This document shows, in pieces, positions 8,778 through 18,586 of a stretch of 57,295 bases of DNA (positions within the stretch are counted from its first letter, which is position 1; each line of letters starts with the position of its first letter). The stretch comes from Pseudomonadota bacterium (GTDB lineage Bacteria > Bdellovibrionota_B > Oligoflexia > Oligoflexales > CAIYRB01). The position numbers were made by a program, and so were the translations under genes. The stretch covers positions 1 through 57,295 of the forward strand of contig JAPLFX010000016.1 of assembly GCA_026390445.1 (NCBI GenBank), read 5' to 3'. Under the pieces are notes generated by a model. The model saw nothing but the letters and a program-made list of their open reading frames with translations, was not told where the DNA came from and did not search any database.

Positions 8778-9266
8778 TTATTGCTGAACGGTCTTTAGGT
8801 AGGCCAAGATGGCATTGGTGTCGGTAGTGCTCATGCGCCCGCCAATCGGCATACTTGGCGATGAGCCACTGATGCTCTGGGCGATTTCTGCTGTAGAGTA
8901 AGTGCTTAGACTTGGGGCTCTCGCTCCATGGCAGGAATTGCAGTTGCTTTGAAACGCCTTGAAATTGGCATCAAAGGCCACCGCCTTTGATGGCGTGGTC
9001 GGCACCGTTTGTGGCGGCTTTGTCGACGGTTTAGGTCCAGCAACGGCTTGTCCTGGCGCTTGTCCTGGCGCTTGTCCTGGCGCTGTCGCTTGACCTGTTT
9101 CGGGTGCTGGCGCTACCGCGATGGGTGCACCGTTGTTGTCGCTTGGCGTGCTGCTGTTGACGGTCGGAGCAACGGGGATTGGCGCTGGAGCGGGGTTACT
9201 GGAGCTGCCACTCGTGCAGCTAAGGGCTGACAACATGATCCAAGTGAGGGAGGGGGGGAGACGCAT
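8778..9266 (-). CDS. Small monohaem cytochrome c, probable lipoprotein with Pro-rich linker
   Basis: 162 residues. The N-terminus is a signal sequence with a lipobox-like LSALSC (Cys17), then a low-complexity Ala/Pro/Gln linker (about residues 25-95) containing PGQA repeats, then a class I cytochrome c core with CNSCH and a downstream MPIGGRM methionine as probable axial ligand. It is likely tethered to a membrane by lipid, with the haem domain on a flexible arm. The gene converges with the GT-C-like gene with only two bases between stops. A related monohaem lipoprotein lies at 26878-27246 and may be functionally equivalent. The redox partner is unknown. Confidence 0.75.
   Translation of the reverse strand: MRLPPSLTWIMLSALSCTSGSSSNPAPAPIPVAPTVNSSTPSDNNGAPIAVAPAPETGQATAPGQAPGQAPGQAVAGPKPSTKPPQTVPTTPSKAVAFDANFKAFQSNCNSCHGARAPSLSTYSTAEIAQSISGSSPSMPIGGRMSTTDTNAILAYLKTVQQ
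9047..9082. repeat. 12-bp tandem repeat, three copies
   Basis: Three exact copies of CTTGTCCTGGCG lie in tandem and encode the APGQ repeats (minus strand) of the cytochrome linker. In-frame 12-bp units mean that slippage would lengthen or shorten the linker without breaking the frame. Confidence 0.9.
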
Positions 9267-9425
9267 GGGAGGGGACCTTTCAACGACAACGGGGAGTGGG
9301 ATGAGGCTCTAAACAACTTCAGCTTGGAAGGCTTTAGACCCCCAAAGACACGCCCTTATCGGCATCTTGGCGATAAAACTTTAGGATTATTTTTTAGCTC
9401 GGCTAAACGGCCGGAAATGATGAGC
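9267..9425. other. Intergenic segment with AT-rich hairpins
   Basis: Spacer between two minus-strand genes. It holds two inverted repeats: TTATCG/CGATAA (9356-9361 and 9371-9376), and TTTAGC/GCTAAA with a TCG loop (9393-9407) beside a T run. Neither has a T run placed correctly for a terminator of the DUF4105 gene on the minus strand. It probably contains the promoter for the cytochrome gene; no clear boxes were assigned. Confidence 0.35.
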
Positions 9426-11369
9426 TTAAAAGGCGTATCCCAGGGTTATTTGCAGGTCGTGCTGGGCGCCGCTCGTGGTGCGGGTGGCGCGACTTGACGT
9501 GAGTAGCCAGTCGGCGCGTAGTTCCCAGGCGCGACCAAAGCTGAGGCTTTGGCCGAAGCTCCAGCGGCGACTGTCGTCACCGTGGATGACGTCGCGCCGC
9601 TCGGTCCACTCCGCAAGTAGGTGATAGGCGCCCCACTGGGCCACGATTCCCAGCGCCAAGCCAGGGCCGAGTCGTAGGCCGTGATACAAGCCGGGACTTG
9701 CGTCCGCTGCAATCAGCGCGAGGTTAAACAGCGACAGGTGGTTGGCAAAAAACCCCCAGGTTAAGCCAGCGCCTAGCTCGCCGCGCAGCTGGTGGGACTT
9801 CATCCCACCATAGGCACGTCCTTCGATCGGCTGCCAGGCGATACCGGCGCGCCAGGACCAGTCCTTACTGACGAGGTCGAAGGGAGCGAGTGAGTTCACG
9901 GCCACCACGGTGACGTGGTCCAGTTGGAGGCTGCGATCTGCATCGTAGTAGCGCAGTGCGGCCTCCAAATAGTCGATGGCGGCAAACGATTCGTAGCCAC
10001 GACTGTCGCTAAGGAAGTCGTGTAGGCCGCCTTTGACGACCAGGGTGGCAAAGCCGTGGCCTTGATGCACGCCTCCACCCAGGCGCGCTTGCGCCGGCAG
10101 GTGGCCGGCATCTGGGGCCACTGGGGTCTCTTCGCTTGGGCTCAGGTCGTCACTTGGGCCCAATTCGGCCCGGTGTACCAGCGCGGCGCGAAAGGCATAG
10201 CGCTGCTCGGCACTTAAGTGGTTGTGGCTGTCAAATTTCTGGAAATTCAAGGCGGCGATCAAGGCGTCGACCACCTGCGGCGAGGTCTCTGCTTGTAGTC
10301 CCTGAAGGTCACTTCGCAGTGCGTCGAAGCGTCGACGCTGGTCGTGGCTTAAACGGCCTAAACTCGTTTTAAGTTGGCGCTTTAGCGACGGCCGCCAGCG
10401 CACCGCAGCGGTGCTGCCAAGCTGATCATGGACTTGTCTGGCGACCTCCAAGGGCAGTACCACCGGTCCGGTCATCGCCATGAGATGTGCACTGGGCCTG
10501 GCTGCGGTGATGATGCTTAAAATTTGGTAGGCGCAGTTGCCATGGGCAAAGAAGTAGGGGAAATGGGCGAGTGTGGCCACTTCCCAGACGTGATCCACGA
10601 GGAGGCTGACCTCGGCCTCACTGAGGTTTAAATCGTATTCCCAGAGATCGCGACTTTCGCCGTCGGTATAGGTGGCAACGGTGACGTAGTAAGGGTCGAT
10701 CATGTAGGCGCCTGGGTAGCCTCCAGTCAGACCTTTATAAGCATAGGATAACGGGTCATCGTCGGTGCCGACTTGCGCCAGAAAGGCGACGCTATTGTCG
10801 AGCAGGTGCGGCGTCGCGTCGGTCTCGTTAAACAGCGTGGGCTGTTGCCCATTCGGTCTGGCGCGGTGGTTAAGCCGCAGGACGACGTGGCCGAACATCG
10901 ACGCCGGATTATTGGCGTAGGCAGAAGCGAAGATCAAAGTCGCGCTATGAACATCGAGCTTGCGGCGAAAGGCGGCGTACTCTGGGCAAAAGGCCGAAGC
11001 GACTGGCCAGCCGCGCTGGCGCAAAAAAGTCGCGCGGGCTGGCAGGGCGCATGGTCCGGGCCAATGGTTGGGGCCAACCGGTGCGCCCGTAGCCATGACC
11101 TTAAGAGTTGCAGCCAACTCAGCTGCCGGGGAGTCCCTGCCGTCAGTCGCGAGAAAAAAGGCACCTGGCTCGATGTCGCTGCGCCAGCCTTGAGTCAGGG
11201 TGGGGCGCCAATGGCCAAGGGCCAACCAGCCTTCATCCTGCGCCAAGGTCGCTAGCGTACGGTCCCCTCCGGGCTCCAAGGTGGCCGCATTGGCGCTGCC
11301 GACGAAGCTGAGTAGAGACATCAACGCCAGGTGTGGGAGCACTACGGTTAACCTACCGCGCCGCTGCAT
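9426..11369 (-). CDS. DUF4105 (Lnb-like N-terminal periplasmic domain) protein
   Basis: 647-residue predicted envelope protein with a signal peptide (about residues 1-28, ending SANA). The central region carries the DUF4105 signature (SATLIFASAYANNPASMFGHVVLRL, about 140-165) and HGNCAYQILSII, containing His and Cys residues that could form an active site. The C-terminal third (about 430-647) alternates polar and hydrophobic residues and ends in Phe (ITLGYAF), typical of an outer-membrane beta-barrel. The start overlaps the DUF3015 gene by 22 bp, giving the recurrent DUF3015-DUF4105 pair. The biochemical function is not established. Confidence 0.8.
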   Translation of the reverse strand: MQRRGRLTVVLPHLALMSLLSFVGSANAATLEPGGDRTLATLAQDEGWLALGHWRPTLTQGWRSDIEPGAFFLATDGRDSPAAELAATLKVMATGAPVGPNHWPGPCALPARATFLRQRGWPVASAFCPEYAAFRRKLDVHSATLIFASAYANNPASMFGHVVLRLNHRARPNGQQPTLFNETDATPHLLDNSVAFLAQVGTDDDPLSYAYKGLTGGYPGAYMIDPYYVTVATYTDGESRDLWEYDLNLSEAEVSLLVDHVWEVATLAHFPYFFAHGNCAYQILSIITAARPSAHLMAMTGPVVLPLEVARQVHDQLGSTAAVRWRPSLKRQLKTSLGRLSHDQRRRFDALRSDLQGLQAETSPQVVDALIAALNFQKFDSHNHLSAEQRYAFRAALVHRAELGPSDDLSPSEETPVAPDAGHLPAQARLGGGVHQGHGFATLVVKGGLHDFLSDSRGYESFAAIDYLEAALRYYDADRSLQLDHVTVVAVNSLAPFDLVSKDWSWRAGIAWQPIEGRAYGGMKSHQLRGELGAGLTWGFFANHLSLFNLALIAADASPGLYHGLRLGPGLALGIVAQWGAYHLLAEWTERRDVIHGDDSRRWSFGQSLSFGRAWELRADWLLTSSRATRTTSGAQHDLQITLGYAF

Positions 11370-11848
11370 GCCTGAGCCAGGAGCGGCTGCGTTTGCAGTT
11401 CAACGCGGACCTGGTCGACGATAGCTTCGGGTGCGACTGCGTCGGTGGACACGATGCGCTGGAACGATGCCTGCAGGGTGCGGTTGAATTCAAGTTGGGT
11501 CTGCCATGGACAGCCCAGCGTGTTGGCAAAGGCAGCCAGATGCTCGCCTTTGCCTTGCGCCATTTGCACCACTAGGTCGTGATAGGCGAGGGTGGCGAAC
11601 TTGACGCTCTCGCCTTGGTTGTCGACGATCTTATGCGCCGAGCAATTGGACGTGCCAAAGGTCATGCCGATCGTTGTCACGGGAAAGAGAATCCCATTGG
11701 TTGTCCCCCGCAGCGACGAAGATACCAGCGACACATCTTTAAAGATGTACCAACCAGGTCCGCAACCACTGCTGCCATCGGCTGCACGGGCCGTCTGGGT
11801 GGTGGTAAACAAAGCGAGAGCAGCCACTACGGCGCCAAATCGGATCAT
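11348..11848 (-). CDS. DUF3015 family secreted protein
   Basis: 166 residues from ATG 11848, preceded by AAGGAGC six bases upstream. A signal peptide (MIRFGAVVAALALFTTTQTARA) leads into the DUF3015 pattern: GCGPGWYIFKD, then TTNGILFPVTTIGMTFGTSNC, with four to five cysteines. The protein is probably periplasmic or surface-located. A much longer upstream extension is open but lacks signal-peptide logic. The gene overlaps the downstream DUF4105 gene by 22 bp, so the two are likely translated together and may act as one unit. Function is unknown. Confidence 0.8.
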   Translation of the reverse strand: MIRFGAVVAALALFTTTQTARAADGSSGCGPGWYIFKDVSLVSSSLRGTTNGILFPVTTIGMTFGTSNCSAHKIVDNQGESVKFATLAYHDLVVQMAQGKGEHLAAFANTLGCPWQTQLEFNRTLQASFQRIVSTDAVAPEAIVDQVRVELQTQPLLAQACSGAVG

Positions 11849-12076
11849 AAATTGCTCCTTCATAGTCGATGATGTCAGGGGACCGTTGCGCCAAGAATAC
11901 CATGATGGCATCACCTCCGGGCAGCAGACAAACCTTGGAAGCACTCGGGTAGCACCTGGAGCTTCGCTAAATCCTCTCACGTAAGCCGTGCGGATTCGGG
12001 ACTTGCGCAAGTCTACCCGAGTCGGTGATACTGTTCGACTCATGCTGTAAACTTTGTCCCTTGGAAAGCTAGCTTC

Positions 12077-12943
12077 ATGTTGCATGGTCGCTGGAAATCC
12101 GCCTTCTGCCTGGCTTGGCTCATTGCCAACAGCCCGCAGCTGCGTGCGGAAGATGGCCCAGTGGATCCAGTCCTGACGTTCGACTTCGGTGATACTAAAG
12201 TGGTCTACAAGCGCTCCGAATTGCTGCAGCGCCCTGATCTCGAGCATATTGAAGTCGCCGCCGATGCCAGCTATCCAGGGCGAAAGATGAGCTACCAGGC
12301 AGTGCCAGCGGCCAAGCTCTTCGCTAACCAAAAAATATCGCCACAGGCGGTTATTCAGTTCCAGTGCTTGGACGGCTTTTCTGCCCCGATCAGCAAGGAA
12401 CGTCTACTAAACAGCGATAAGCATCAGTCCGTAGCTTATATTGCGATCGAGACCCCGGATGCGCCTTGGCCCGCTGTGAAGGCTGGTGGTCCCTCAGCTG
12501 GGCCTTTCTATCTGGTGTGGCCGCAGCCTAAACTGTCGCAGATAGGCCCTGAAGAGTGGCCGTTTCAGCTGGTTGGATTTAGTCTCAGAGAAAATCTACG
12601 GCAACTTTATCCCGCCATCTTTCCAGTTGAGCCAGCCAGCGCCGAGGTGCAGCAGGGCTTTGCATCTTTCGCCAAAAATTGCTTTCCGTGCCACACGATG
12701 AACCGTCAAGGAACGGCCGAGGTCGGGCCCGACCTCAATGTGCCCTATGGCCCTACCGAGTATCTGAATCGCCGGTCGTTGCGTCGCTTGATTCGCAATC
12801 CCCAGGATCTGCGTTACTTTCCGAAGTCGCGGATGAGCGCCTTCCCGAAGAGCTCCCTGCCGGATGAAGAATTGAACCACCTGATTGCCTACCTTGCGCA
12901 CATGACCAAGCATAAGGTGGCGACCACGGCTAAACACCATTAA
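12077..12943 (+). CDS. SUOX-fold (molybdopterin-like) domain fused to cytochrome c
   Basis: 288 residues with an N-terminal signal peptide (to about residue 24, QLRA). Residues 30-180 resemble the sulfite-oxidase/molybdopterin-binding fold (dL-x-v-x-v patterns, YQAVPAAKLF, IQFQCLDGFSAPI, GPFYLVWPQ), but I see no clear molybdenum-coordinating Cys context, so cofactor binding is doubtful. Residues 195-285 form a class I cytochrome c with CFPCH and a possible Met ligand in SRMSAFP. It is the first gene of the + strand run with an outer-membrane barrel (16 bp gap) and ABC genes. A periplasmic redox or copper-protein-like role is inference. Confidence 0.7.
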   Translation: MLHGRWKSAFCLAWLIANSPQLRAEDGPVDPVLTFDFGDTKVVYKRSELLQRPDLEHIEVAADASYPGRKMSYQAVPAAKLFANQKISPQAVIQFQCLDGFSAPISKERLLNSDKHQSVAYIAIETPDAPWPAVKAGGPSAGPFYLVWPQPKLSQIGPEEWPFQLVGFSLRENLRQLYPAIFPVEPASAEVQQGFASFAKNCFPCHTMNRQGTAEVGPDLNVPYGPTEYLNRRSLRRLIRNPQDLRYFPKSRMSAFPKSSLPDEELNHLIAYLAHMTKHKVATTAKHH

Positions 12944-12959
12944 TGATCTGGAATCTCCG

Positions 12960-14318
12960 ATGCACTCACTTGATGTTCGACACCGCCGCTTGAGTACCCT
13001 CCACGTTCTAGTCGTCACAGCCGGAATAGGCGCTGCGACGTCAGCCGTCGCCGCTCCTGCCCCCGACGGATTGGTCTTTGGCGGTACGTTATCCTTGTTG
13101 ACGGTCGCAGAGCACCTCGATCTAGATAAGGGCAGTCCGCTCAATCCGAGCAACGAAAACATTCAGGCGCCGCACGACGTGTTGACCTCAGAACTACGGC
13201 CGAACATCAAAATCACCGCCAAGAACGTGCAGTTGATCGCCAGGCCCAGGGTCCATTACACCTATGGCCTAGTCCAGGTGGACCAGCATGAGCGCGACCC
13301 GTCCAGCGCGACGACTAGCTATCTAAGCGAGGCTTTTGGCCAGTGGACTGTCTCGGAGTCGTTGAGTTTTTCCTATGGTTTGCAGAGCTACCAGTGGGGT
13401 TCGGCTGAGGCCCTGAGTCCAAGCAACCGCATCTTTCATGAAACCGCAGTGCAGCGGAATATCCTCTACGAGGTCCGCGGCCACAACCTGGCTCGGCTGA
13501 ATTTTAGTGCCGGCAAGTCCTTTAGCACCGTCGTCATGGCCGAGGTCAAAGACAATCCTGAAGATAAGACGACCTTTGTTGCAGATGAGGTGTGGCAGCC
13601 AAAAGCGCTGATTAAATCCGAGTACAACTGGAACGAAGGATCCGACTACTTTGGCATCGTCGCCGGCGCCTACCAGCATGGGCTGCCGTGGGTCGGTGAA
13701 TACTTCAGCTCAGGACTCCCGTTTTTCGATGGTCTTTCGGTGTTTGCTGATATCAGCCATCAGTGGGGTAGTGACGCCTGGTATCCTGAGGCAAATACCG
13801 TGGCTACGCGGCTTGGACCCCAGCAGCAGACGACCTTCGTGCAGGCCTTCCAGAACAGTCGAAAAACCTTCACTTTGGCTGCTGCAGGCCTGAAGTATGA
13901 CTTTATTAACGGCGTCATTGTCCGCGGGGAATATATCTTCAACGAGGCCGGCTATACGCGGCAGCAATTTCAGGCGGCAACTGCCGCCGTCGCCTCGAGA
14001 AACCCGCTGCAGCTGGCCGTTCTAGGTGATAATGTGCGGCGTTTTCTCGGTTCTGGCCTGGACCTTCCGGGGCAGCGCTATGGCTATGTATCGCTGCACG
14101 TGCCAGACTTTCTGACGATCCGCGACCTGATGTTCGATGCTAGGACCTTTTACGCGCTCGCCGATCATAGCTCATTATCTTATGCGAGTTTAGACTATAA
14201 AGCCGGAGATCATGGTACGGTGTCACTAGCCAGCGCAGGTTCGACCGGTCCCAAAGACGGCGAATTGCGCGGCTACGCAAAATCGGTCGAGTACCTCTCG
14301 TACCGCCACGACTGGTGA
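12960..14318 (+). CDS. Predicted outer-membrane beta-barrel protein
   Basis: 452 residues with a signal peptide ending near VAAPA (about residue 32). The mature part has alternating beta-strand patterns and many aromatic-girdle Tyr/Trp residues (VHYTYGLVQV, SLSFSYGLQSYQWGS, ILYEVRGHNLARLNFS) and ends with a short aromatic segment SYRHDW, consistent with a porin-like barrel. No named family was recognised. Close spacing (16 bp from the cytochrome gene, 9 bp to the ATPase) suggests it is the outer-membrane part of the ABC system encoded here. Confidence 0.65.
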   Translation: MHSLDVRHRRLSTLHVLVVTAGIGAATSAVAAPAPDGLVFGGTLSLLTVAEHLDLDKGSPLNPSNENIQAPHDVLTSELRPNIKITAKNVQLIARPRVHYTYGLVQVDQHERDPSSATTSYLSEAFGQWTVSESLSFSYGLQSYQWGSAEALSPSNRIFHETAVQRNILYEVRGHNLARLNFSAGKSFSTVVMAEVKDNPEDKTTFVADEVWQPKALIKSEYNWNEGSDYFGIVAGAYQHGLPWVGEYFSSGLPFFDGLSVFADISHQWGSDAWYPEANTVATRLGPQQQTTFVQAFQNSRKTFTLAAAGLKYDFINGVIVRGEYIFNEAGYTRQQFQAATAAVASRNPLQLAVLGDNVRRFLGSGLDLPGQRYGYVSLHVPDFLTIRDLMFDARTFYALADHSSLSYASLDYKAGDHGTVSLASAGSTGPKDGELRGYAKSVEYLSYRHDW

Positions 14319-14327
14319 TGGAGATTT

Positions 14328-15022
<695 letters not shown>

Positions 15023-15026
<4 letters not shown>

Positions 15027-16387
15027 AGGCCGGCCAATGGTCCATGGCATGGCGCAACCTAGCGCGCAACCGCCGCCGTAATATCGCTACTGGGGTCGCC
15101 ATCGGCCTAGGTTTTGCGGCATTTCTGGCGATTGGCGGTTATATTTCGCAGGTGGAAAACCGGCTTCGGGTCTACACGATCTTTGGGACTCGTGTCGGTC
15201 ATGTGACGATTTATAAACAAGATGGTCTGGAGCGTTTTTCGACCAAGCCGAAGCAGTACAGCTTAGATGAGCACGACCTGGCAGTGATTCGGGAGATGGC
15301 CAGCGGCATGCCCAATGTCGAGCTGCATGGTCCACAGTTGGTCGGTATGGGGCTGATTGGCAACGGCTGCCGCTCGGTACCGTTTCTCGCTTCGGGGATC
15401 GAGCCGGATCTCGACCGTAAACTGCGGGCTCACCCTGAGATGAAGGCTTGGGTGCCCGATATCCGTGATTTCAGCAAGGGACGGGGACTATGGGAATACC
15501 CTGAGTCGGTGGGTGCCATCGGACTCGCCACAGGCCTGGCGAAAATCCTCGGCAAAACGAAGGTATACGATGACTTTCCGGCGGACCATAAAGCCGTCGT
15601 GGTCGCCGATTGTTTGGCCGCCGATGCTAAACAGAAGATCGACTCAGATAGCAATGTCCAGCTGGTCGCTGGATCTTGGTCGGGGATGATGGCGGCCCTT
15701 GATGGCGAGGCGGTCGTCAACTTCAACTCGGGCATGACTGAAACCAACAGCGCCGCGATCATGATGCCACTCAAGCTGCTGCAAAAGCTTTATGATACCG
15801 ACCATGCGACCTATTACTCACTGTGGCTCAAAGACCCCAGCCATTTGGACCGTGAGCTGGCTGCGGTCAAATCGAAGTTGAAGGACGCCGGGCTCTCAGT
15901 CGATGTGTATCCTTGGACTGATGAGGCCGTGGCACCTTTTTATACGGGGACGATCCAGTTCCTCAGTGTCATGACGTCTTTTATTAAGATCGTCCTAGCC
16001 TCTGTCATCATCTTTTCGATCTTCAATTCGGCGACCATGACGGTGATCGAACGCTCGCAGGAGATCGGGATGATGCGCTCGATGGGCTTTACCAGGCGCC
16101 ATGTGCGGCAATTATTTGTCGCCGAAATGCTGCTGCTGACGCTGCTGTCGGTGCTTGGTGGAGGAATCGTCTCATTTTTTGGCAATATTGCGGTCAATAT
16201 GTTGAAGATCCACTTCAATCCTCCTGGCGTTGCGGCGGGTCTATTGCTTAGGATCGACCCAACTGTGAGTACAGTCGCCGCAGCGACCGTCGTCATCTTT
16301 GTCCTCGCGGTACTCACGACCTTGCTCGCGGTCAGGTCGGTCGCCAAACAGAATATCGCCATCTTATTGATGGGGTCTCAGCGCTGA
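15023..16387 (+). CDS. FtsX/LolC-type ABC permease
   Basis: 454 residues with one N-terminal TM helix (about 20-45), a large periplasmic domain (about 45-310) and three C-terminal helices (about 315-345, 370-400, 425-445). This is the MacB/LolCE topology. The cytoplasmic loop after the second helix has the family pattern MTVIERSQEIGMMRSMGFTRRHV. It is translationally coupled to the LolD-like ATPase. A second, divergent permease of the same family lies two genes downstream, so the complex may be a heterodimer like LolCE. The cargo is unknown. Confidence 0.88.
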
Positions 16388-16423
16388 GAGCGCTGGATTT
16401 GTCCAACAGACTGGAGAGCTCAG

Positions 16424-17221
16424 ATGTATACAGCACCGATTCGTAGCCTCGTCACCGCTTTCGCTGTCCTTTCGCCCTGGGTGCTAGGACATGCTTCATT
16501 GGCCAGCGGTGCGGAGGCTGCGCCAAAGGCGGCTCAGGCCGCTCCAGTCGACGCCGGGCAGTTGCTCAAGGATTCTGACCGGGCACGTGGCGCGGTTGGC
16601 GAAGGGATTAGTTGGGAGATCGATGTCCAGACCTTTGAGGATGGCACGACCAATCAGGTTCACTACCAGGTCAAGGTCAAGGGCGTCGATGCGCTTGCCG
16701 AAGCCATGCAGCCGGCTCGTAACAAGGGCGAGACGATGCTCTTTAACGACCGGAATCTATGGTTTTTTAAGCCGGGACTGAAAAAGCCAGTGGCGATCTC
16801 GGCACGGCAAAAGCTGATGGGCCAAGCCGCCAATGGCGACATCGCCTCGACTAACTATAATCGTGACTATGACGGTAAGATCTCTGGCGAGGAAACCGTC
16901 AACGGCGAAGCGTGCTACAAACTTGATCTTAAGGCTAAGGCAAAGAACGTCACCTATGACGGCATTCGCTACTGGATCACCAAGAAGGATCACCTAGGCT
17001 GGAAGGCAGAATTTCTGACGGTCAGCGGTGAGATGTTTAAGAGTGCCTTGTTCAAATACGGCAATCATCTCAAGATCGATGGTAAAGAATTACCCTTTGT
17101 TAGCCAGATGGATATCAACGATGCCCTTAAACCGGGCAGTCACACCTTGATCCAGTATTCCCAGCCGCATGCCGAGGCGCATCCGGAAAGCCTCTTTAAC
17201 ATCAATAACCTGGTGAGATAA
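16424..17221 (+). CDS. LolA-like outer-membrane lipoprotein-sorting family protein
   Basis: 265-residue predicted periplasmic protein. The signal peptide (about 1-30) is followed by a LolA/LolB-like half-barrel pattern (SWEIDVQTFEDGTTNQVHYQ, ETMLFNDRNLWFFKPGLKKP, SGEETVNGEACYKLDL, GIRYWITKKDHLGWKAEF). This matches the secreted family annotated as outer membrane lipoprotein-sorting protein and not classical LolA. Its place between two FtsX-type permeases suggests that it receives a hydrophobic cargo from the ABC complex and ferries it across the periplasm. GGAG lies upstream of the start; the next gene begins 7 bp after its stop. Confidence 0.82.
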   Translation: MYTAPIRSLVTAFAVLSPWVLGHASLASGAEAAPKAAQAAPVDAGQLLKDSDRARGAVGEGISWEIDVQTFEDGTTNQVHYQVKVKGVDALAEAMQPARNKGETMLFNDRNLWFFKPGLKKPVAISARQKLMGQAANGDIASTNYNRDYDGKISGEETVNGEACYKLDLKAKAKNVTYDGIRYWITKKDHLGWKAEFLTVSGEMFKSALFKYGNHLKIDGKELPFVSQMDINDALKPGSHTLIQYSQPHAEAHPESLFNINNLVR

Positions 17222-17228
17222 CCCCGCC

Positions 17229-18569
17229 ATGGCAGGACAACAGACGGCGATCTATAGGCAAATGACCCGCTTGGCTTGGCGCAACGTGCTACGCAATTGG
17301 CGGCATAGCTTGGCGACGATTCTGGCGATTGCTTCGGGTTTTATCGCTGTGTCGCTATTTGACGGGTTTTTGGAGCAGCTTGAGTACCGGAATAAAGACG
17401 GGTATCAAACCAGGGCGATGCTTGGTCATGTCCTGGTTCAGCACAAGGACGCGCAGTACAATAGTACTGAAGATCAGTGGCTTTATGCGATGACCGCACA
17501 GGAACAGCGTTTTGTTGAAGACTTTTTACAACACGACCCAGACTTTCTGCGTCGGGTACGCTTTCTCAATATCAGCGGCATGGTCAACGCTGGGCCGTAC
17601 AACACGGTATTCGTCGGCCTTGGTCACGACACCAAAGAGGGCGCCGAGGTGCGGGGTCCGCGTTGGTCCTGGTATACAGTCGCTGGGGTACCCCTGGAGC
17701 AGTATCCCAAGTCGTCGGTGACGATCGGCATTGCGCTGGGTAAACTCATCGATTGTGAGTCCACCTATCAGGGCCCGCCTTATATCCTCGACGCAGGTAA
17801 CTACATCGCAGAAGACCGGCCATTTACCTGCAAGTATCCACGCATCACAATGTCGGCGACAACTGAAGCATCGCAGGTTAACGCCATCGATGTGCCGGTT
17901 TCAGGTATCTTTGACGCGGGCTTTCGCGAGGCGGATAAGCGGGCCGTGCGCTTGAGTTTGGCCGATGCGCAGCGCTTGATGGATACCGACAAGATCTCGC
18001 TACTATCGGTCGAACTTAAGGACGAGAGAATGCGTAAGGGCTTTATCAAGCGGCTTAAAGCCGCTGCCGAGGCCGCTCATCTCGAACTAGATATCCTGCC
18101 ATGGCAAGAGCACACGCTGGCCGCCTTCCTCCAGGGAGGACTGGATGTTCTGCATGTGTTTCGTGACCTATTTATGACGATTGTCGTCACCATCGGCATC
18201 ATGTCGGTCGCCAATACCATGATGAAGGCGGTCAACGAGCGTATTCGCGAAATTGGTACCCTGCGCAGCTTGGGTTTCTTGCGGCAGCATCTAGTCTATA
18301 TGTTTTCGATGGAAGGCCTCTTTCTCAGTCTGCTAGCTTGCGCGCTCGGGCTTGTCGGCACGGTGGTATTGACCGTGGCGATTGGCATGCTTAGGTTCAA
18401 ATACCGCGCTGGAGTTTTGTCGGCTCCGATCGTGCTGTCCGTGGCCTGGTCATGGCAGGCATGGATCCTGTGTACGCTCGTGTTGATGTCCCTTGCGACC
18501 GGCACCGCTTGGTTCTGTTCGCGGCGTGCCAGTCGCATGGTCATCGCTGATGCTATGCGTCACGTCTAG
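17229..18569 (+). CDS. FtsX/LolE-type ABC permease, second subunit
   Basis: 446 residues with the same four-helix MacB/LolCE layout as the permease at 15023-16387 but divergent sequence: an N-terminal helix (about 25-45), a periplasmic domain, and three C-terminal helices. The loop after helix two reads NTMMKAVNERIREIGTLRSLGFLRQHLV, the diagnostic ERxxEIGTLRxxG pattern. It lies 7 bp after the LolA-like gene. It is probably the partner of the other permease in a heterodimer. Cargo and direction are unknown. Confidence 0.87.
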   Translation: MAGQQTAIYRQMTRLAWRNVLRNWRHSLATILAIASGFIAVSLFDGFLEQLEYRNKDGYQTRAMLGHVLVQHKDAQYNSTEDQWLYAMTAQEQRFVEDFLQHDPDFLRRVRFLNISGMVNAGPYNTVFVGLGHDTKEGAEVRGPRWSWYTVAGVPLEQYPKSSVTIGIALGKLIDCESTYQGPPYILDAGNYIAEDRPFTCKYPRITMSATTEASQVNAIDVPVSGIFDAGFREADKRAVRLSLADAQRLMDTDKISLLSVELKDERMRKGFIKRLKAAAEAAHLELDILPWQEHTLAAFLQGGLDVLHVFRDLFMTIVVTIGIMSVANTMMKAVNERIREIGTLRSLGFLRQHLVYMFSMEGLFLSLLACALGLVGTVVLTVAIGMLRFKYRAGVLSAPIVLSVAWSWQAWILCTLVLMSLATGTAWFCSRRASRMVIADAMRHV

Positions 18570-18586
18570 GAAAGCTCAGGTGTACG

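Noticed and set aside
9393-9407. AT-rich hairpin as terminator of the DUF4105 gene
   Set aside because: On the minus strand the stem is followed by A residues, not T residues, so it does not fit an intrinsic terminator.
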